Source: Sulfurimonas gotlandica GD1
Lineage (GTDB): Bacteria; Campylobacterota; Campylobacteria; Campylobacterales; Sulfurimonadaceae
Reading direction: 5' to 3'
DNA length: 64,000 bases
Assembly (NCBI RefSeq): GCF_000242915.1
Contig: NZ_AFRZ01000001.1
Location: 1,116,001-1,180,000, forward strand
Shown here: positions 34,373 through 43,683 of the stretch, piece after piece
How positions within the stretch are numbered: the stretch's first letter is position 1
How the letters are laid out: each line of letters begins with the position of its first letter
The notes under the pieces: generated by a model
What the model was told of the DNA's origin: nothing
Seen by the model: the letters and a program-made list of their open reading frames with translations, nothing else
Database searches by the model: none
Made by a program: the position numbers and the translations under genes

Positions 34373-35377
34373 TTAAAAACATACTTTGTTTCTACCATTA
34401 TGTTTAGCTTTGTAAAGTGCTTTATCCGCTCTTTCGACTAATGAGTCTATACTGTCTCCATCTTCAAAGCTTGCAACTCCAAAACTTGCCGTGAGCTCTT
34501 TGATATACTCAAAACTTGTATTTTCAATAATTTTCCTGAGGTTTTCTGCTAAGTGTAAAGAGCCTTCAATATTTGCTTCATGACAAATAATAAGAAACTC
34601 TTCTCCACCCCATCTACCAACAATATCTGTTTTTCTAATATTATTTTTAAGGACTTGAGAGAAACTTTGAAGGACTTTATCACCAATCTGATGACCATAT
34701 GTATCATTAATAGGTTTAAATCTATCAATATCAATAAATATAATACTTATCTCTGCTTGAAGTTTCACCATTTTATTAATTTCCAAATCAAGCACTTTAT
34801 CAAGTTTAACTCTATTATATAATCCCGTTAATTTATCTGTAATAGCTAGTGCATTCAACTCTATGTTTTTGCTAAGCTCTTGTTGTATTTTTTCTTCAAG
34901 TTTTATGTTTGATAATTTAATATTTTTAATATTTTCTATGTTTTCTTTTTCAATTGAAATATCGTTAAGCATCTTGGAGAGGACAAGAAAGAATTCATGA
35001 TCTTTAGTCGGCTTTTGAATAAATTTATTGATTCCGATATCAATCAAATTTATAAGCATCTCGGAGTTACTAAAGGCAGAAATAATCAATATCGCCTGTT
35101 CTTTATTTATCTCAGATATAGCTCTAGTCATCTCAATACCATTCATATGCGGCATATCAATATCACTAATTACTAAATCATAATATTGTCCATTGTCTTT
35201 ATGGAAATCTATATATTTTTGTATACCTTCTCGTCCATCAACCGCTACATCAACATAACCGACAAATCTTTCTAACAACTCGGACGTACTCTCTCTTACA
35301 TCTTCTTTATCTTCTACATAAAGTAATTTTATAGTTTTACTTATCTTCAATAATTCTGTTAATTTATTTTCATCCAT
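34373..35377 (-). CDS. Response regulator diguanylate cyclase (REC-GGDEF)
   Basis: A 334-residue protein. The receiver has KLLYVEDKEDVREST and phospho-acceptor VISDIDMPHMNG; the GGDEF domain has GGEEF with I-site RKTD five residues before. This is the WspR-like layout in which phosphorylation raises c-di-GMP synthesis. It is 18 bp upstream of the kinase gene and probably cotranscribed with it and the downstream EAL regulator. Confidence 0.9.
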   Translation of the reverse strand: MDENKLTELLKISKTIKLLYVEDKEDVRESTSELLERFVGYVDVAVDGREGIQKYIDFHKDNGQYYDLVISDIDMPHMNGIEMTRAISEINKEQAILIISAFSNSEMLINLIDIGINKFIQKPTKDHEFFLVLSKMLNDISIEKENIENIKNIKLSNIKLEEKIQQELSKNIELNALAITDKLTGLYNRVKLDKVLDLEINKMVKLQAEISIIFIDIDRFKPINDTYGHQIGDKVLQSFSQVLKNNIRKTDIVGRWGGEEFLIICHEANIEGSLHLAENLRKIIENTSFEYIKELTASFGVASFEDGDSIDSLVERADKALYKAKHNGRNKVCF

Positions 35378-35487
35378 TTCTGGCTCCTAGAAATACTCTA
35401 GTTATTTAAGTACATTGTAAAGACACTTGGGTAGTTTAGCGAAGAAAAATATCCAAAAAGTTTCATTATTATTTTTGGATAGTTACT

Positions 35488-36192
35488 CTAGATAAAGGAA
35501 TATCCTACTGAGTAGATGTTTTTTATGAGTTTTTGTGGGAGTTTATTATTCAATCTTTTTAGAAGGTTTTTTACATTTGATTTATCTATATTTCTAGAAT
35601 CTTGCCATATTTGTTCAATAATTAATTCATCTGAGTAAATAAAATTTGTATTTGATGTCATTAGTTCAAATAGCAAAATTTCATTTTTTGTAAGTGTAAT
35701 CTCTTGTGATTTATAGTACAGTTTGTTTGAGCCTTTACTCCATCTATAGTTTTCATTTATATCTATAATATCTTTTAAAGAATTAGATTTAGCATATAAA
35801 ATTCTGCTTAGTTCTTCAACTATTTGCTCCACTTCAATAGGCTTAATCAAGTAACCATCAACTCCGCTTTTTATCGCTTTTAATAAATAATCACTTTCAT
35901 CATGAGCTGAAAAAACTAAAACAGGGATTTTTTCATTAATAGAGTTATTGACTTTATCTATCATCATCAAGCCATCCATATTTGGCATATTTATATCTGT
36001 AAAAATAATGTCCGGCTTATGCTTATTAAATTTTTCTAGCCCATCTTTTCCATCAATTGCAACAATGATTTCTTCAAAAAACTTTTCAAGCAGTGTAATA
36101 GTTGAGACTCTTGTCTCTTCATTATCTTCGACATAAAGGAGCTTTAATGTTTTTGTATATGATTGAAGTTTATCTAGTTGTTTAATATTCAC
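35488..36192 (-). CDS. OmpR-family response regulator (REC-winged helix)
   Basis: A 234-residue protein. The receiver starts TLKLLYVEDNEETRVST, very like the receivers of the two downstream regulators, with phospho-acceptor IIFTDINMPNMDG and K in LIKPIE. The C-terminal winged-helix domain (about 145-234) has ITLTKNEILLFELM and ends YSVGYSFI. It precedes the REC-GGDEF gene by about 110 bp. The shared receiver pattern suggests a common kinase. Confidence 0.9.
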   Translation of the reverse strand: MNIKQLDKLQSYTKTLKLLYVEDNEETRVSTITLLEKFFEEIIVAIDGKDGLEKFNKHKPDIIFTDINMPNMDGLMMIDKVNNSINEKIPVLVFSAHDESDYLLKAIKSGVDGYLIKPIEVEQIVEELSRILYAKSNSLKDIIDINENYRWSKGSNKLYYKSQEITLTKNEILLFELMTSNTNFIYSDELIIEQIWQDSRNIDKSNVKNLLKRLNNKLPQKLIKNIYSVGYSFI

Positions 36193-36261
36193 TTTGATGT
36201 TCCTAATAAAACTTTATGAGCCATTATAGCCTTAAAAATATAAATCAAAAAATAGACTTGC

Positions 36262-36267
36262 TATAAT
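36262..36267 (+). promoter_or_regulatory. -10 promoter element for the ABC-F gene
   Basis: TATAAT in a GCTATAAT context, 32 bp before the chosen start codon. Confidence 0.5.
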
Positions 36268-36299
36268 TGCGAACAAGAAATACAAACCAAAAGAGCATC

Positions 36300-38132
36300 A
36301 TGATACAACTAACAAACATTTCTAAAAGCTTTTCTTCTCAAGAACTTTTTTCAAACCTAAACTTTAAACTAAATGCTGGAAACCGCATCGGTCTTGTCGG
36401 TAGAAACGGTAGTGGGAAATCTACTCTTTTTAAACTTATTCTCGGTGAGGAAAGTCCTGACAGCGGTGATGTTGTCATTCCTAAGGGCTATAAGATAGGT
36501 ACTCTAAAACAGCATCTTACATTTAGCCAATCAACTCTTAGAGAAGAAGCAGCTTTAGCACTTGAAGAAGAAATGAAGTATGATGTGTATAGAGTTGAAA
36601 AGATTCTTTTTGGTTTGGGATTTGTTCAAGAAGACCTTGAAAAAGACCCTCTGTCCTTTTCAGGTGGTTATCAGATACGTATAAATCTTGCAAAACTTTT
36701 AGTAACCGAGCCAAATCTGCTACTTTTAGATGAGCCTACAAACTACCTTGACATCGTCTCTCTTAGATGGTTAAAGAGTTTTCTTCGTAATTTTGAGGGT
36801 GAAGTAATTCTGATAACTCACAACAGAGATTTTATGGATAGTGTTACAACACATACTATGGGACTTGTTCGCAAAAAAATAGAGATTATTGCAGGAGATA
36901 CTCACAAGTTTTACGAACAACTTAACGCAAATGATGAGCTTCACACAAAACAAAAAATCTCACAAGATAAAAAAGTAAAAGAGCTTGAAGAGTTCATCGC
37001 TAGAAATAAAGCCCGTGCATCTACAGCAGCTCTTGCTCAGTCAAAAGTAAAACAGTTGGAAAAGATGGATATACTTGAAGACTTAGGCTTTGACAACTCT
37101 CTAAAATTTGATTTTAACTTCAAAGATACACCAGCAAAGATTTTACTTGATGTTAAAGATTTGAGCTTTGGTTATACACCTGAGAACATCCTTTTTGAGA
37201 AGATATCATTTACACTTGAAAAAGGTGAATGTCTTGGGATTATCGGTAAAAATGGTAAGGGTAAATCAACACTTCTAAATACTATAGCAGGTGAGCTAAA
37301 GCAACTAAGCGGCAAGGTTGACTTTCATACATCAACTTCTTTTGCTCACTTTGGTCAGACAAATATTGCACACCTTAGTGATAAAAACACTGTTATGGAT
37401 GAGATATATGTAGGAAATTCTACACTCTCAGAAGCACAGGTTAGGAGCATCTGTGGCGGTATGATGTTTAGCGGAGATGCAGCTAAGAAGAAGATCTCTC
37501 TTCTCTCAGGTGGAGAAAAAAGTCGTGTAATGCTAGGGCAGATTTTAGCTCGCAATGTAAATCTTCTTTTTCTTGATGAGCCTACAAATCATCTTGATAT
37601 GGATTCTATAGAAGCACTTACTATTGCTATACAAAGCTTCAAAGGCTCGGTCATCATCGTAACTCACTCCGAAGAACTGCTTCGTAGAGTTTGTGATAGG
37701 CTCATCATTTTTGCGAAAGACGGAGCTGAATATTTTGACGGCGGATATGATGATTTCTTAGAAAAAATTGGCTGGGAAGAAGAGGAGCAAGTTGAGAAAG
37801 TAAAAGCTGCTCCAAAGGGTAACCAAAAAGAAAATAAAAAACTTAAAGCTGAGATGGTTAGAGAGAGAAATAAAGTTACATCCGCTCTAAAGAAAAAAGT
37901 TGAAAACTTAGAGAGTAAAATCATGAAGACCGAAGAGCTTTTAGAAGTTCATCATAAAGATCTCATAGAGGTTTCAAACTCTGGTGAGAGTGCTAAACTT
38001 ATGGAGCTTTCTAAACTTGTCTCAGATGAAGAAGCATCTGTAGAAGAGATGTTTGAAGAACTTGAAGTTGTTCAAACTAAGTTAGATGAAATCAACGAAG
38101 AGTATGAGCAAAAGATGGCGGAGCTAGACTAA
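36300..38132 (+). CDS. ABC-F family ATPase
   Basis: A 610-residue soluble protein with two ABC cassettes and no membrane segment. Cassette 1 has GRNGSGKST, LSFSGGYQ and LLLLDEPTNYLD; cassette 2 has GKNGKGKST, LLSGGEKSR and LLFLDEPTNHLD. A charged coiled-coil C-terminus follows (about 515-610). ABC-F proteins act on the ribosome; the Uup/YheS-like layout is closest, but the subgroup is not certain. ATG 36300 is used since a TTG at 36267 lies in the -10 box. Its 3' end overlaps the next convergent gene by 4 bp. Confidence 0.92.
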   Translation: MIQLTNISKSFSSQELFSNLNFKLNAGNRIGLVGRNGSGKSTLFKLILGEESPDSGDVVIPKGYKIGTLKQHLTFSQSTLREEAALALEEEMKYDVYRVEKILFGLGFVQEDLEKDPLSFSGGYQIRINLAKLLVTEPNLLLLDEPTNYLDIVSLRWLKSFLRNFEGEVILITHNRDFMDSVTTHTMGLVRKKIEIIAGDTHKFYEQLNANDELHTKQKISQDKKVKELEEFIARNKARASTAALAQSKVKQLEKMDILEDLGFDNSLKFDFNFKDTPAKILLDVKDLSFGYTPENILFEKISFTLEKGECLGIIGKNGKGKSTLLNTIAGELKQLSGKVDFHTSTSFAHFGQTNIAHLSDKNTVMDEIYVGNSTLSEAQVRSICGGMMFSGDAAKKKISLLSGGEKSRVMLGQILARNVNLLFLDEPTNHLDMDSIEALTIAIQSFKGSVIIVTHSEELLRRVCDRLIIFAKDGAEYFDGGYDDFLEKIGWEEEEQVEKVKAAPKGNQKENKKLKAEMVRERNKVTSALKKKVENLESKIMKTEELLEVHHKDLIEVSNSGESAKLMELSKLVSDEEASVEEMFEELEVVQTKLDEINEEYEQKMAELD

Positions 38133-38644
38133 GTCCACTCTTCAAGCTTACCTCTCAAATCTATATGAGTAAGATATAGTCTCAAATCAAACTCTGCTTG
38201 ATGATATGATGGCTGCATATATTCACATAGTTTATAAAAAGCTTTGTTGTGCTCTTTTTCTTTAAAGTGCGCTAACTCATGCACTACTATCATCTCTAAA
38301 AACTCTTCTGGTACACTCTTAAACATAGATGCTACACGTATTTCATTTTTGGCTTTTAACTTTCCGCCCTGCACTCGTGAGACAAAGTGATGAGTTCCAA
38401 GAGCATTGTGAATAACATTTATTTTTCCGTCATAAACAACTTTACTAAGCGGAGATGCTTTTTTTAGATGTTCATTTTTTAAATCATTCACATAAGAGAA
38501 AAGTGTTTTATCACTCTTCTTATCATGTCCGTATGGATACTTTTTTAGAAGGTGTGCAGAGAGCTTATCTTGTTTTATAAGCTCTCTGACTTGAAGTTTT
38601 ACAGCATCTGGATAGTGATTAAGATATTTGAGCTTACTTTCCAA
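38129..38644 (-). CDS. YgjP-like zinc metallopeptidase (M48-type fold)
   Basis: A 171-residue protein with the metal motif VVHELAHFKEKEHNKAFYKL (HExxH plus later H and E) near residues 115-135, the pattern of YgjP/WLM-type gluzincin-like metallopeptidases. No signal peptide is present. It overlaps the upstream GGDEF-like gene by 11 bp and is the last gene of a tightly packed leftward unit. The substrate is unknown. Confidence 0.82.
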   Translation of the reverse strand: MESKLKYLNHYPDAVKLQVRELIKQDKLSAHLLKKYPYGHDKKSDKTLFSYVNDLKNEHLKKASPLSKVVYDGKINVIHNALGTHHFVSRVQGGKLKAKNEIRVASMFKSVPEEFLEMIVVHELAHFKEKEHNKAFYKLCEYMQPSYHQAEFDLRLYLTHIDLRGKLEEWT

Positions 38645-39404
38645 TACGCTTTATAAGAGCTTTTATACTCTCATCCTTTTTTTGAATATATAACTCAAGT
38701 GAATAATTCTTATTTTTTAATTTGTACATCATCTTCTGAGCATTTTCCTCACTGTCCACAAGATAAATAAGTAAAAAACTGTTATCTTGCCAACGAATTA
38801 ACATATCATCTTGACGTGTACTATTTTTAAAGTGATTAACTGAATTGCAAAGAGTAAGTTCTTGCGAATCATCTTCTAAAGTTATTAGGATTGCTCCTAT
38901 GATTTTTTCATTAAACTGTGCCGCATCTTGGTAGCTTCTAGCTATGTGTAAAAAATAATCTTTTGCATAAGCTCCACTTTTAACATCCATATTTGCATTG
39001 TTCTCAATCATAATCCGCTTTATCAAACTCTGCGTAATGTCATTGAGTGTAGCTATAGTATACTCAGAAGTGATTTGCTTAAGCTCTACAGAAAAAGCAT
39101 GAGGTTCAAAGCTTGGTGTCATCATGCTCACAACACGATCAATCTCTGGAAGTTTTAAAATCGAATCAAACCATTTTTCGCCTGCAGAAATCTTCTCTTT
39201 ATAAAAATATAATGGATGAGGAACAAAGTTATCAACGAAGGCTCCATACTCGCGTAGATAACTTTCACAAGAAGATATAGCAAAAAATTTGTTAAAACTT
39301 TTGTTTGTTAGAATTGGCTCATCATCTTTAAAAATAACAATCAGATCTTTTTGACTATCTATTACACTTTGAAGCAGAGCTATACTTATATTATCTTCAA
39401 TCAT
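38634..39404 (-). CDS. PAS and degenerate GGDEF protein with retained I-site
   Basis: A 256-residue soluble protein. The N-terminal part resembles PAS (DLIVIFKDDEPILTNKSF). The C-terminal part aligns with GGDEF domains, but the active motif reads QDNSF after LIRW, so it should not make c-di-GMP. The I-site RQDD five residues before is intact, so it may bind c-di-GMP as a receptor. The start at 39404 forms a TAATG overlap with dbpA. It probably arose from a diguanylate cyclase like that at 12705, whose PAS-like part is similar. Confidence 0.72.
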   Translation of the reverse strand: MIEDNISIALLQSVIDSQKDLIVIFKDDEPILTNKSFNKFFAISSCESYLREYGAFVDNFVPHPLYFYKEKISAGEKWFDSILKLPEIDRVVSMMTPSFEPHAFSVELKQITSEYTIATLNDITQSLIKRIMIENNANMDVKSGAYAKDYFLHIARSYQDAAQFNEKIIGAILITLEDDSQELTLCNSVNHFKNSTRQDDMLIRWQDNSFLLIYLVDSEENAQKMMYKLKNKNYSLELYIQKKDESIKALIKRIGK

Positions 39405-40765
39405 TAAAGCACCCAAACAGAAAATTTCTTACCTTTTATTTTTCCATTTTTTAGCTGCCTATGCGCCTCATCAATAAGTTTAGCCTCTATAGCAACATAA
39501 CTTTGGCGCTCATAGATATCTATCTTCCCAATAGAACTGCCTTGAAGTCCGGCATCTCCAGTTAGTGCGCCAAGAAGGTCTCCTGCACGCACCTTATCTT
39601 TCTTCCCACCTTCGATTACAAGTGTTATATATTGAGGTTTCATCTCAAAGCCGTTAACAGTTTTAAGTTCCCCTGCATCTTCAAAAAGCCTTGTCTCGTT
39701 TTTATACTCATAAGCCTTGTCAGCTTCATATTGACTAAAGAGTGTAAATGCCAAACCATCTTGACCGGCACGTCCGGTTCTACCAATTCTATGAGTGTAA
39801 GTCTCATCCCCATGAGGAAGATCATAATTGATTACCATAGACATTTCTTTAATGTCTAAACCGCGAGCTGCTACATCTGTAGCAATAAGTACAGGGCAAC
39901 TTCTGTTGGCGAATTGAACTAAGACATCATTTCTCTCATACTGTTCAAGATCACCGTGAATAGCTAATGCATCTATCTTTTTCTTTAATAAATTTTCTGC
40001 TAACTCTTTTGCTTCTATCTTTGTATTTGTAAAGATAATGACATTTTCAGGTTTGAAATTACTCAGAATATTTACAATAGTGTCTAGTTTTTGATGGTCA
40101 TTTACTTCGTAAAATCTCTCAGTTATGTTGTTTGCTGTCTCTGTAGAAGTTGTCTTCACGCTAACAGCTTCATGCTGAAGGTTTTTACTGATATCCATGA
40201 TCTCATCCGTATATGTAGCCGAGAAGAGAAGTGTCTGTTTTCTCTTTTTAGTGAACGATAAAACTTCATTTATCTCTTCACTAAATCCCATATCGAGCAT
40301 TCTGTCTGCTTCATCAAGAACTAGCATCTCTAAGTCCTCAAGAGATAGAGTCGCCTTCTTTAGATGCTTTAAAATCCTCCCTGGTGTTCCTACAATGATG
40401 TGTGCACCATGACTAAGTGAACCAAGCTGTGGACCAAAAGCAGCTCCGCCGCAAAGAGTTAAAATCTTAACATTGTGTGTAGCACGGGCTAGCATACGAA
40501 GCTCTTTAGCAACCTGATCCGCAAGCTCACGTGTAGGACAAAGTATGAGAGACTGAACTCTAAACTTTTTAACTTGTAGTTTTGTAAGAAGTCCTATTCC
40601 AAAAGCGGCAGTTTTTCCACTTCCTGTTTTTGCCTGAGCGATTACATCTTTACCATCAAGAATATGAGGAAGTGCCTCAGCTTGGATGGGAGTCATCTCT
40701 TTGTAGCCTATTTCTTCTAGGTTATGAAGCATCTCTTTTGAGAGAGGTAGATTTGAGAATTTCAT
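39404..40765 (-). CDS. dbpA: DEAD-box RNA helicase DbpA
   Basis: A 453-residue ATP-dependent RNA helicase. Motifs in order: Q motif TPIQAEALPHI, Walker A AKTGSGKTAA, DEAD in VLDEADRMLD, SAT, and HRIGRTGRAG. The C-terminal RNA-recognition-like domain (about 380-453) is the DbpA type that targets 23S rRNA during large-subunit assembly. It overlaps ywbE by one base (TAATG) upstream and the degenerate GGDEF gene by one base downstream. Confidence 0.93.
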   Translation of the reverse strand: MKFSNLPLSKEMLHNLEEIGYKEMTPIQAEALPHILDGKDVIAQAKTGSGKTAAFGIGLLTKLQVKKFRVQSLILCPTRELADQVAKELRMLARATHNVKILTLCGGAAFGPQLGSLSHGAHIIVGTPGRILKHLKKATLSLEDLEMLVLDEADRMLDMGFSEEINEVLSFTKKRKQTLLFSATYTDEIMDISKNLQHEAVSVKTTSTETANNITERFYEVNDHQKLDTIVNILSNFKPENVIIFTNTKIEAKELAENLLKKKIDALAIHGDLEQYERNDVLVQFANRSCPVLIATDVAARGLDIKEMSMVINYDLPHGDETYTHRIGRTGRAGQDGLAFTLFSQYEADKAYEYKNETRLFEDAGELKTVNGFEMKPQYITLVIEGGKKDKVRAGDLLGALTGDAGLQGSSIGKIDIYERQSYVAIEAKLIDEAHRQLKNGKIKGKKFSVWVL

Positions 40766-40956
40766 TAGTATATTTCCTTCACACGACCGACTTCACCGCT
40801 CATAAGACGTACTTTGATGCCATGAGGGTGAGAAGGAGATTTTGTAAGAATATCGCGAACGATACCATCTGTAAGGAGTCCAGTGTCTTGGTCTTGTTTT
40901 AGGACAATAGCTACGCTTTTGCCTTGTTTAATATTTTTTCTTTGAGTGCCATCCAT
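40765..40956 (-). CDS. YwbE family protein
   Basis: A 63-residue protein with the YwbE pattern: RKNIKQGKSVAIVLKQDQ, then LTDGIVRDILTKSPSHPHGIKVRL, and a G-x-V-G-R-V-K ending. This looks like a small KOW-like beta barrel. It starts the dbpA unit and its stop overlaps the dbpA start. A nucleic acid-related role is inferred from the context. Confidence 0.85.
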   Translation of the reverse strand: MDGTQRKNIKQGKSVAIVLKQDQDTGLLTDGIVRDILTKSPSHPHGIKVRLMSGEVGRVKEIY

Positions 40957-41002
40957 AACTGTACCTTTTAGTTTTTAAGTATGCAATTATAGCTGTATTC
41001 TT

Positions 41003-42247
41003 CTAAGCTGTCATCGCTTCTTCAAAACTATTCACATCTTCCATACTTTTAAGAACAACATCTTCTATTTGATGAGTTCCTAAGTTATACTTTGAAGTAA
41101 ATATATGTACCGACTTTGTGTCAAAGGCTTCTATATCTCTAATCAGAGCATATATCTCGCCCAATAAACCCTCATCTTTTAGCAAGGCATTTGTAACTTC
41201 ATCTGAGATATTTAAATCTTTCAATACCCTTTCTAGTTTAACGCTGAAAAGAGTATCTATAAGTGATAAAACACCGACAAAATATGCTTCCCCTAAAGCG
41301 TTGCTTTTCACATCAGGATTTACAGATTTTAAGATATTTTCCATTAGCTCTGTTCTATGTTTTACCATCAGCATGAGAGGTGAATGCTTAGATGTTCTGC
41401 TTACTGATTTTGAGTAAATCATCAACATTAGCCATTGGGCAAGTGGCTGTCTTCCAACTAATGTCAAGATATGATGAATAGAAGAGATTCTGTTTCTAAA
41501 GTGAAATGCACAAGAGTTCATGTAGCGTAATAACTGTACAGTTATCTCATAGTTATTCTCAAACTCTGATGTAATCTCATCTATATTGGTGTCATTTATC
41601 AGCAGGTTATAAAGCTTTAGTACATTTAATTGAGAAGGTTCATACTTCGCATTTTCTACAATGTTAGGTTTTGCAAAAAAGTAGCCCTGAAACATTTCAC
41701 AGCCAATCTCTTTTGCTAATTCATAGTGTGTATTATCTTCTATTTTAGAACCGACTACTTTGATGTTGTGAGCTTTCATCTCACTGATCATATCTTTCAT
41801 CTCAAGATCTATGTCTTTATCTACATTTATTTTTATGTATGAGAGTTCTTTATATACTTTTGAATATTCTTTTAAACTATCTGGATCTAAGGAAATATCA
41901 TTTATAGCAAGAATATAGTCTTTAGCATGAAGCTGTTGCAGTCTCTCAACTACTCTCTCACTCATCTTCACATCTTCAAAAAGTGAAAATATAAAAAACT
42001 CTTTTGGGATTGAAAAAATAATATCGTGAAGTAAAAATTTTTCATCAACTTTAACAAATGCTCTACGATTTCCAAGTAGCGTGCTTGTCCCAAACTTATT
42101 TAAGATATTACTTATAACTGACGCACTGGCAAATCGGTCATTACTTATATGACTGGCTTTAGTACTGTCTCTATATAAAATCTCATAAGCAACAAGATCA
42201 CCGTTAGAGTCAAGAATTGGTTGGCGCCCTAAATATACATTTTCCAT
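41003..42247 (-). CDS. EAL-HDOD signalling protein (degenerate EAL)
   Basis: A 414-residue soluble protein of the YuxH/CdgJ type. The N-terminal EAL-like domain begins YLGRQPIL and its signature reads EIL instead of EAL, so phosphodiesterase activity is doubtful. The HDOD domain (about 205-400) lacks HD catalytic residues and serves as a protein interaction module. In Vibrio, relatives affect motility and c-di-GMP. Here the role is inferred. Confidence 0.83.
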   Translation of the reverse strand: MENVYLGRQPILDSNGDLVAYEILYRDSTKASHISNDRFASASVISNILNKFGTSTLLGNRRAFVKVDEKFLLHDIIFSIPKEFFIFSLFEDVKMSERVVERLQQLHAKDYILAINDISLDPDSLKEYSKVYKELSYIKINVDKDIDLEMKDMISEMKAHNIKVVGSKIEDNTHYELAKEIGCEMFQGYFFAKPNIVENAKYEPSQLNVLKLYNLLINDTNIDEITSEFENNYEITVQLLRYMNSCAFHFRNRISSIHHILTLVGRQPLAQWLMLMIYSKSVSRTSKHSPLMLMVKHRTELMENILKSVNPDVKSNALGEAYFVGVLSLIDTLFSVKLERVLKDLNISDEVTNALLKDEGLLGEIYALIRDIEAFDTKSVHIFTSKYNLGTHQIEDVVLKSMEDVNSFEEAMTA

Positions 42248-42302
42248 TGCAATCCTTTTTATTTAATTGGGTATATTGTAACGAAAAAAAGTCTCTAAAA
42301 AG

Positions 42303-43082
42303 TTAGATTGTGTGTTTTAGTTGGTACATCATAATAGACGCTGCAACACTAACATTAAAACTCTTAACCCCTGGAGCCATTTCTATACTCAAAACTTCAT
42401 CACAAATATCAAGAACTTCTTGCGATATTCCTTTTCCTTCATGCCCCATAAGCAGAACCCATTTTTGAGGAGATTTTACCTGTGATAAGAGTGTAGCATC
42501 TGGAGTAACCTCAGCTGCGTATATCCTGTATCCATCTTTTTTAAGCTCTTGTATTGTCTGAGATATATCTTCATAGATATGTACTTTCAGCTTGCTAACA
42601 TATCCCATAGATACTCTCAAAGCCCGTCTTCCATAAGGATGCGGTGATTGGCGAGGGAGGAGATAAGAATCTACTCCCAGAGCAGCAGCACTTCTTGCAA
42701 TAGAGCCTACATTTTCTGTTGATGTTATGGCATCTAGCATCAAGATATTATCACCTAGCGCTTCTAGCGATGTTTCATCCGGACGAGTTCCATGCATCAT
42801 GCAATTATGATGAATCTTATGACCGACAATATTCTGCATCTCATCTTTGTCTACAAGAAAAAGTTTCTCTATTTTTTTTGAGTTTATCAGCTCTGAAAAT
42901 TCATTATAATACTCTTTTGTAGCCAAGATGCTTTTCACTTCTATTTCACTATCTAAAAGCATATTTACAACTTTTGGACTATCAGCTATAAAACTATTAT
43001 CCTCTGTAAAAGCATTATCTCTGAGCTTTTTATAAATCTCTAATTCCGGTATGTTTATGTCATCTATCTTTATATAATTCAT
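42303..43082 (-). CDS. TrmH/SpoU family RNA 2'-O-methyltransferase
   Basis: A 259-residue enzyme with the SPOUT motifs: STENVGSIARSAAALG (motif 1), LLMGHEGKGIS (motif 2) and PGVKSFNVSVAASIMMYQ (motif 3), which form the SAM-binding knot. It uses SAM to methylate a ribose in rRNA or tRNA; the target is not identifiable. The inner ATG at 43082 is preferred over 43103, which is nearly over the divergent promoter and has no ribosome binding site. Confidence 0.87.
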   Translation of the reverse strand: MNYIKIDDINIPELEIYKKLRDNAFTEDNSFIADSPKVVNMLLDSEIEVKSILATKEYYNEFSELINSKKIEKLFLVDKDEMQNIVGHKIHHNCMMHGTRPDETSLEALGDNILMLDAITSTENVGSIARSAAALGVDSYLLPRQSPHPYGRRALRVSMGYVSKLKVHIYEDISQTIQELKKDGYRIYAAEVTPDATLLSQVKSPQKWVLLMGHEGKGISQEVLDICDEVLSIEMAPGVKSFNVSVAASIMMYQLKHTI

Positions 43083-43088
43083 CTTCGC

Positions 43089-43094
43089 TATAAT
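43089..43094 (+). promoter_or_regulatory. -10 promoter element for the cytochrome b561 gene
   Basis: TATAAT in a GCTATAAT context with a ribosome binding site (aaggag) only 9 bp further and ATG at 43114. The leader would be very short, with transcription starting inside the Shine-Dalgarno region, or the true -10 is elsewhere. Confidence 0.4.
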
Positions 43095-43113
43095 AGCATA
43101 CAAAGGAGTTCAA

Positions 43114-43683
43114 ATGAAATATTCAATATCTTTTCGCATCTGGCACTGGCTAAATGCAATCGTTGTTTTAGGGCTGTTGGCAACTGTGTTCTTGCGTAAG
43201 ACATTTTTGAGTTGGAGAACTAACTCAGAGATACTCATGAACAAACTCTTTGACATGGATATAGAAATAAGCATTGAACAGGCAAAGATTTTGGCAAAGG
43301 CTGTTCGTGCAGGCATGTGGGAGTGGCATATTATACTAGGTTATGCACTTGTGTTTTTGATTCTTTTTAGGATATTTCTATACTTTAAAGATACATCCAT
43401 AAGAGAGAGTTTCAGCTCTTTAACACTGCACAAAAAAATGGTTCATCTTTCATATTATGTTATTTATGCGACTCTAATCTTTATGAGTATTACGGGTTTT
43501 ATGATTCACTTCTACCAAGATTTGGGATTGTTAAAAGATACAGCACATGATATCAAAGAGATTCATGAGCTTGTATTTAATATCATTCTGTACTTTGTAC
43601 CTCTTCACATCGCGGGTGTTATTATTGCTGATAATAGAGACGAAAAAGGTCTGATTTCTACAATGATAAACGGTAAAGAGTAA
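43114..43683 (+). CDS. Cytochrome b561-type diheme membrane protein
   Basis: A 189-residue protein with four membrane helices. Histidine positions fit di-heme b binding: FRIWHWLNAI in helix 1, WHIILGY in helix 2, and IHEL and LHIAGV in the last helices. The family typically serves as the quinone-interacting membrane anchor of dehydrogenases or as a small electron-transfer protein. The catalytic partner is not adjacent. It converges with the dioxygenase gene with no gap. Confidence 0.82.
   Translation: MKYSISFRIWHWLNAIVVLGLLATVFLRKTFLSWRTNSEILMNKLFDMDIEISIEQAKILAKAVRAGMWEWHIILGYALVFLILFRIFLYFKDTSIRESFSSLTLHKKMVHLSYYVIYATLIFMSITGFMIHFYQDLGLLKDTAHDIKEIHELVFNIILYFVPLHIAGVIIADNRDEKGLISTMINGKE

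Noticed and set aside
36267-36299. TTG start for the ABC-F gene
   Set aside because: It overlaps the -10 box at 36262-36267; ATG 36300 fits the family start.
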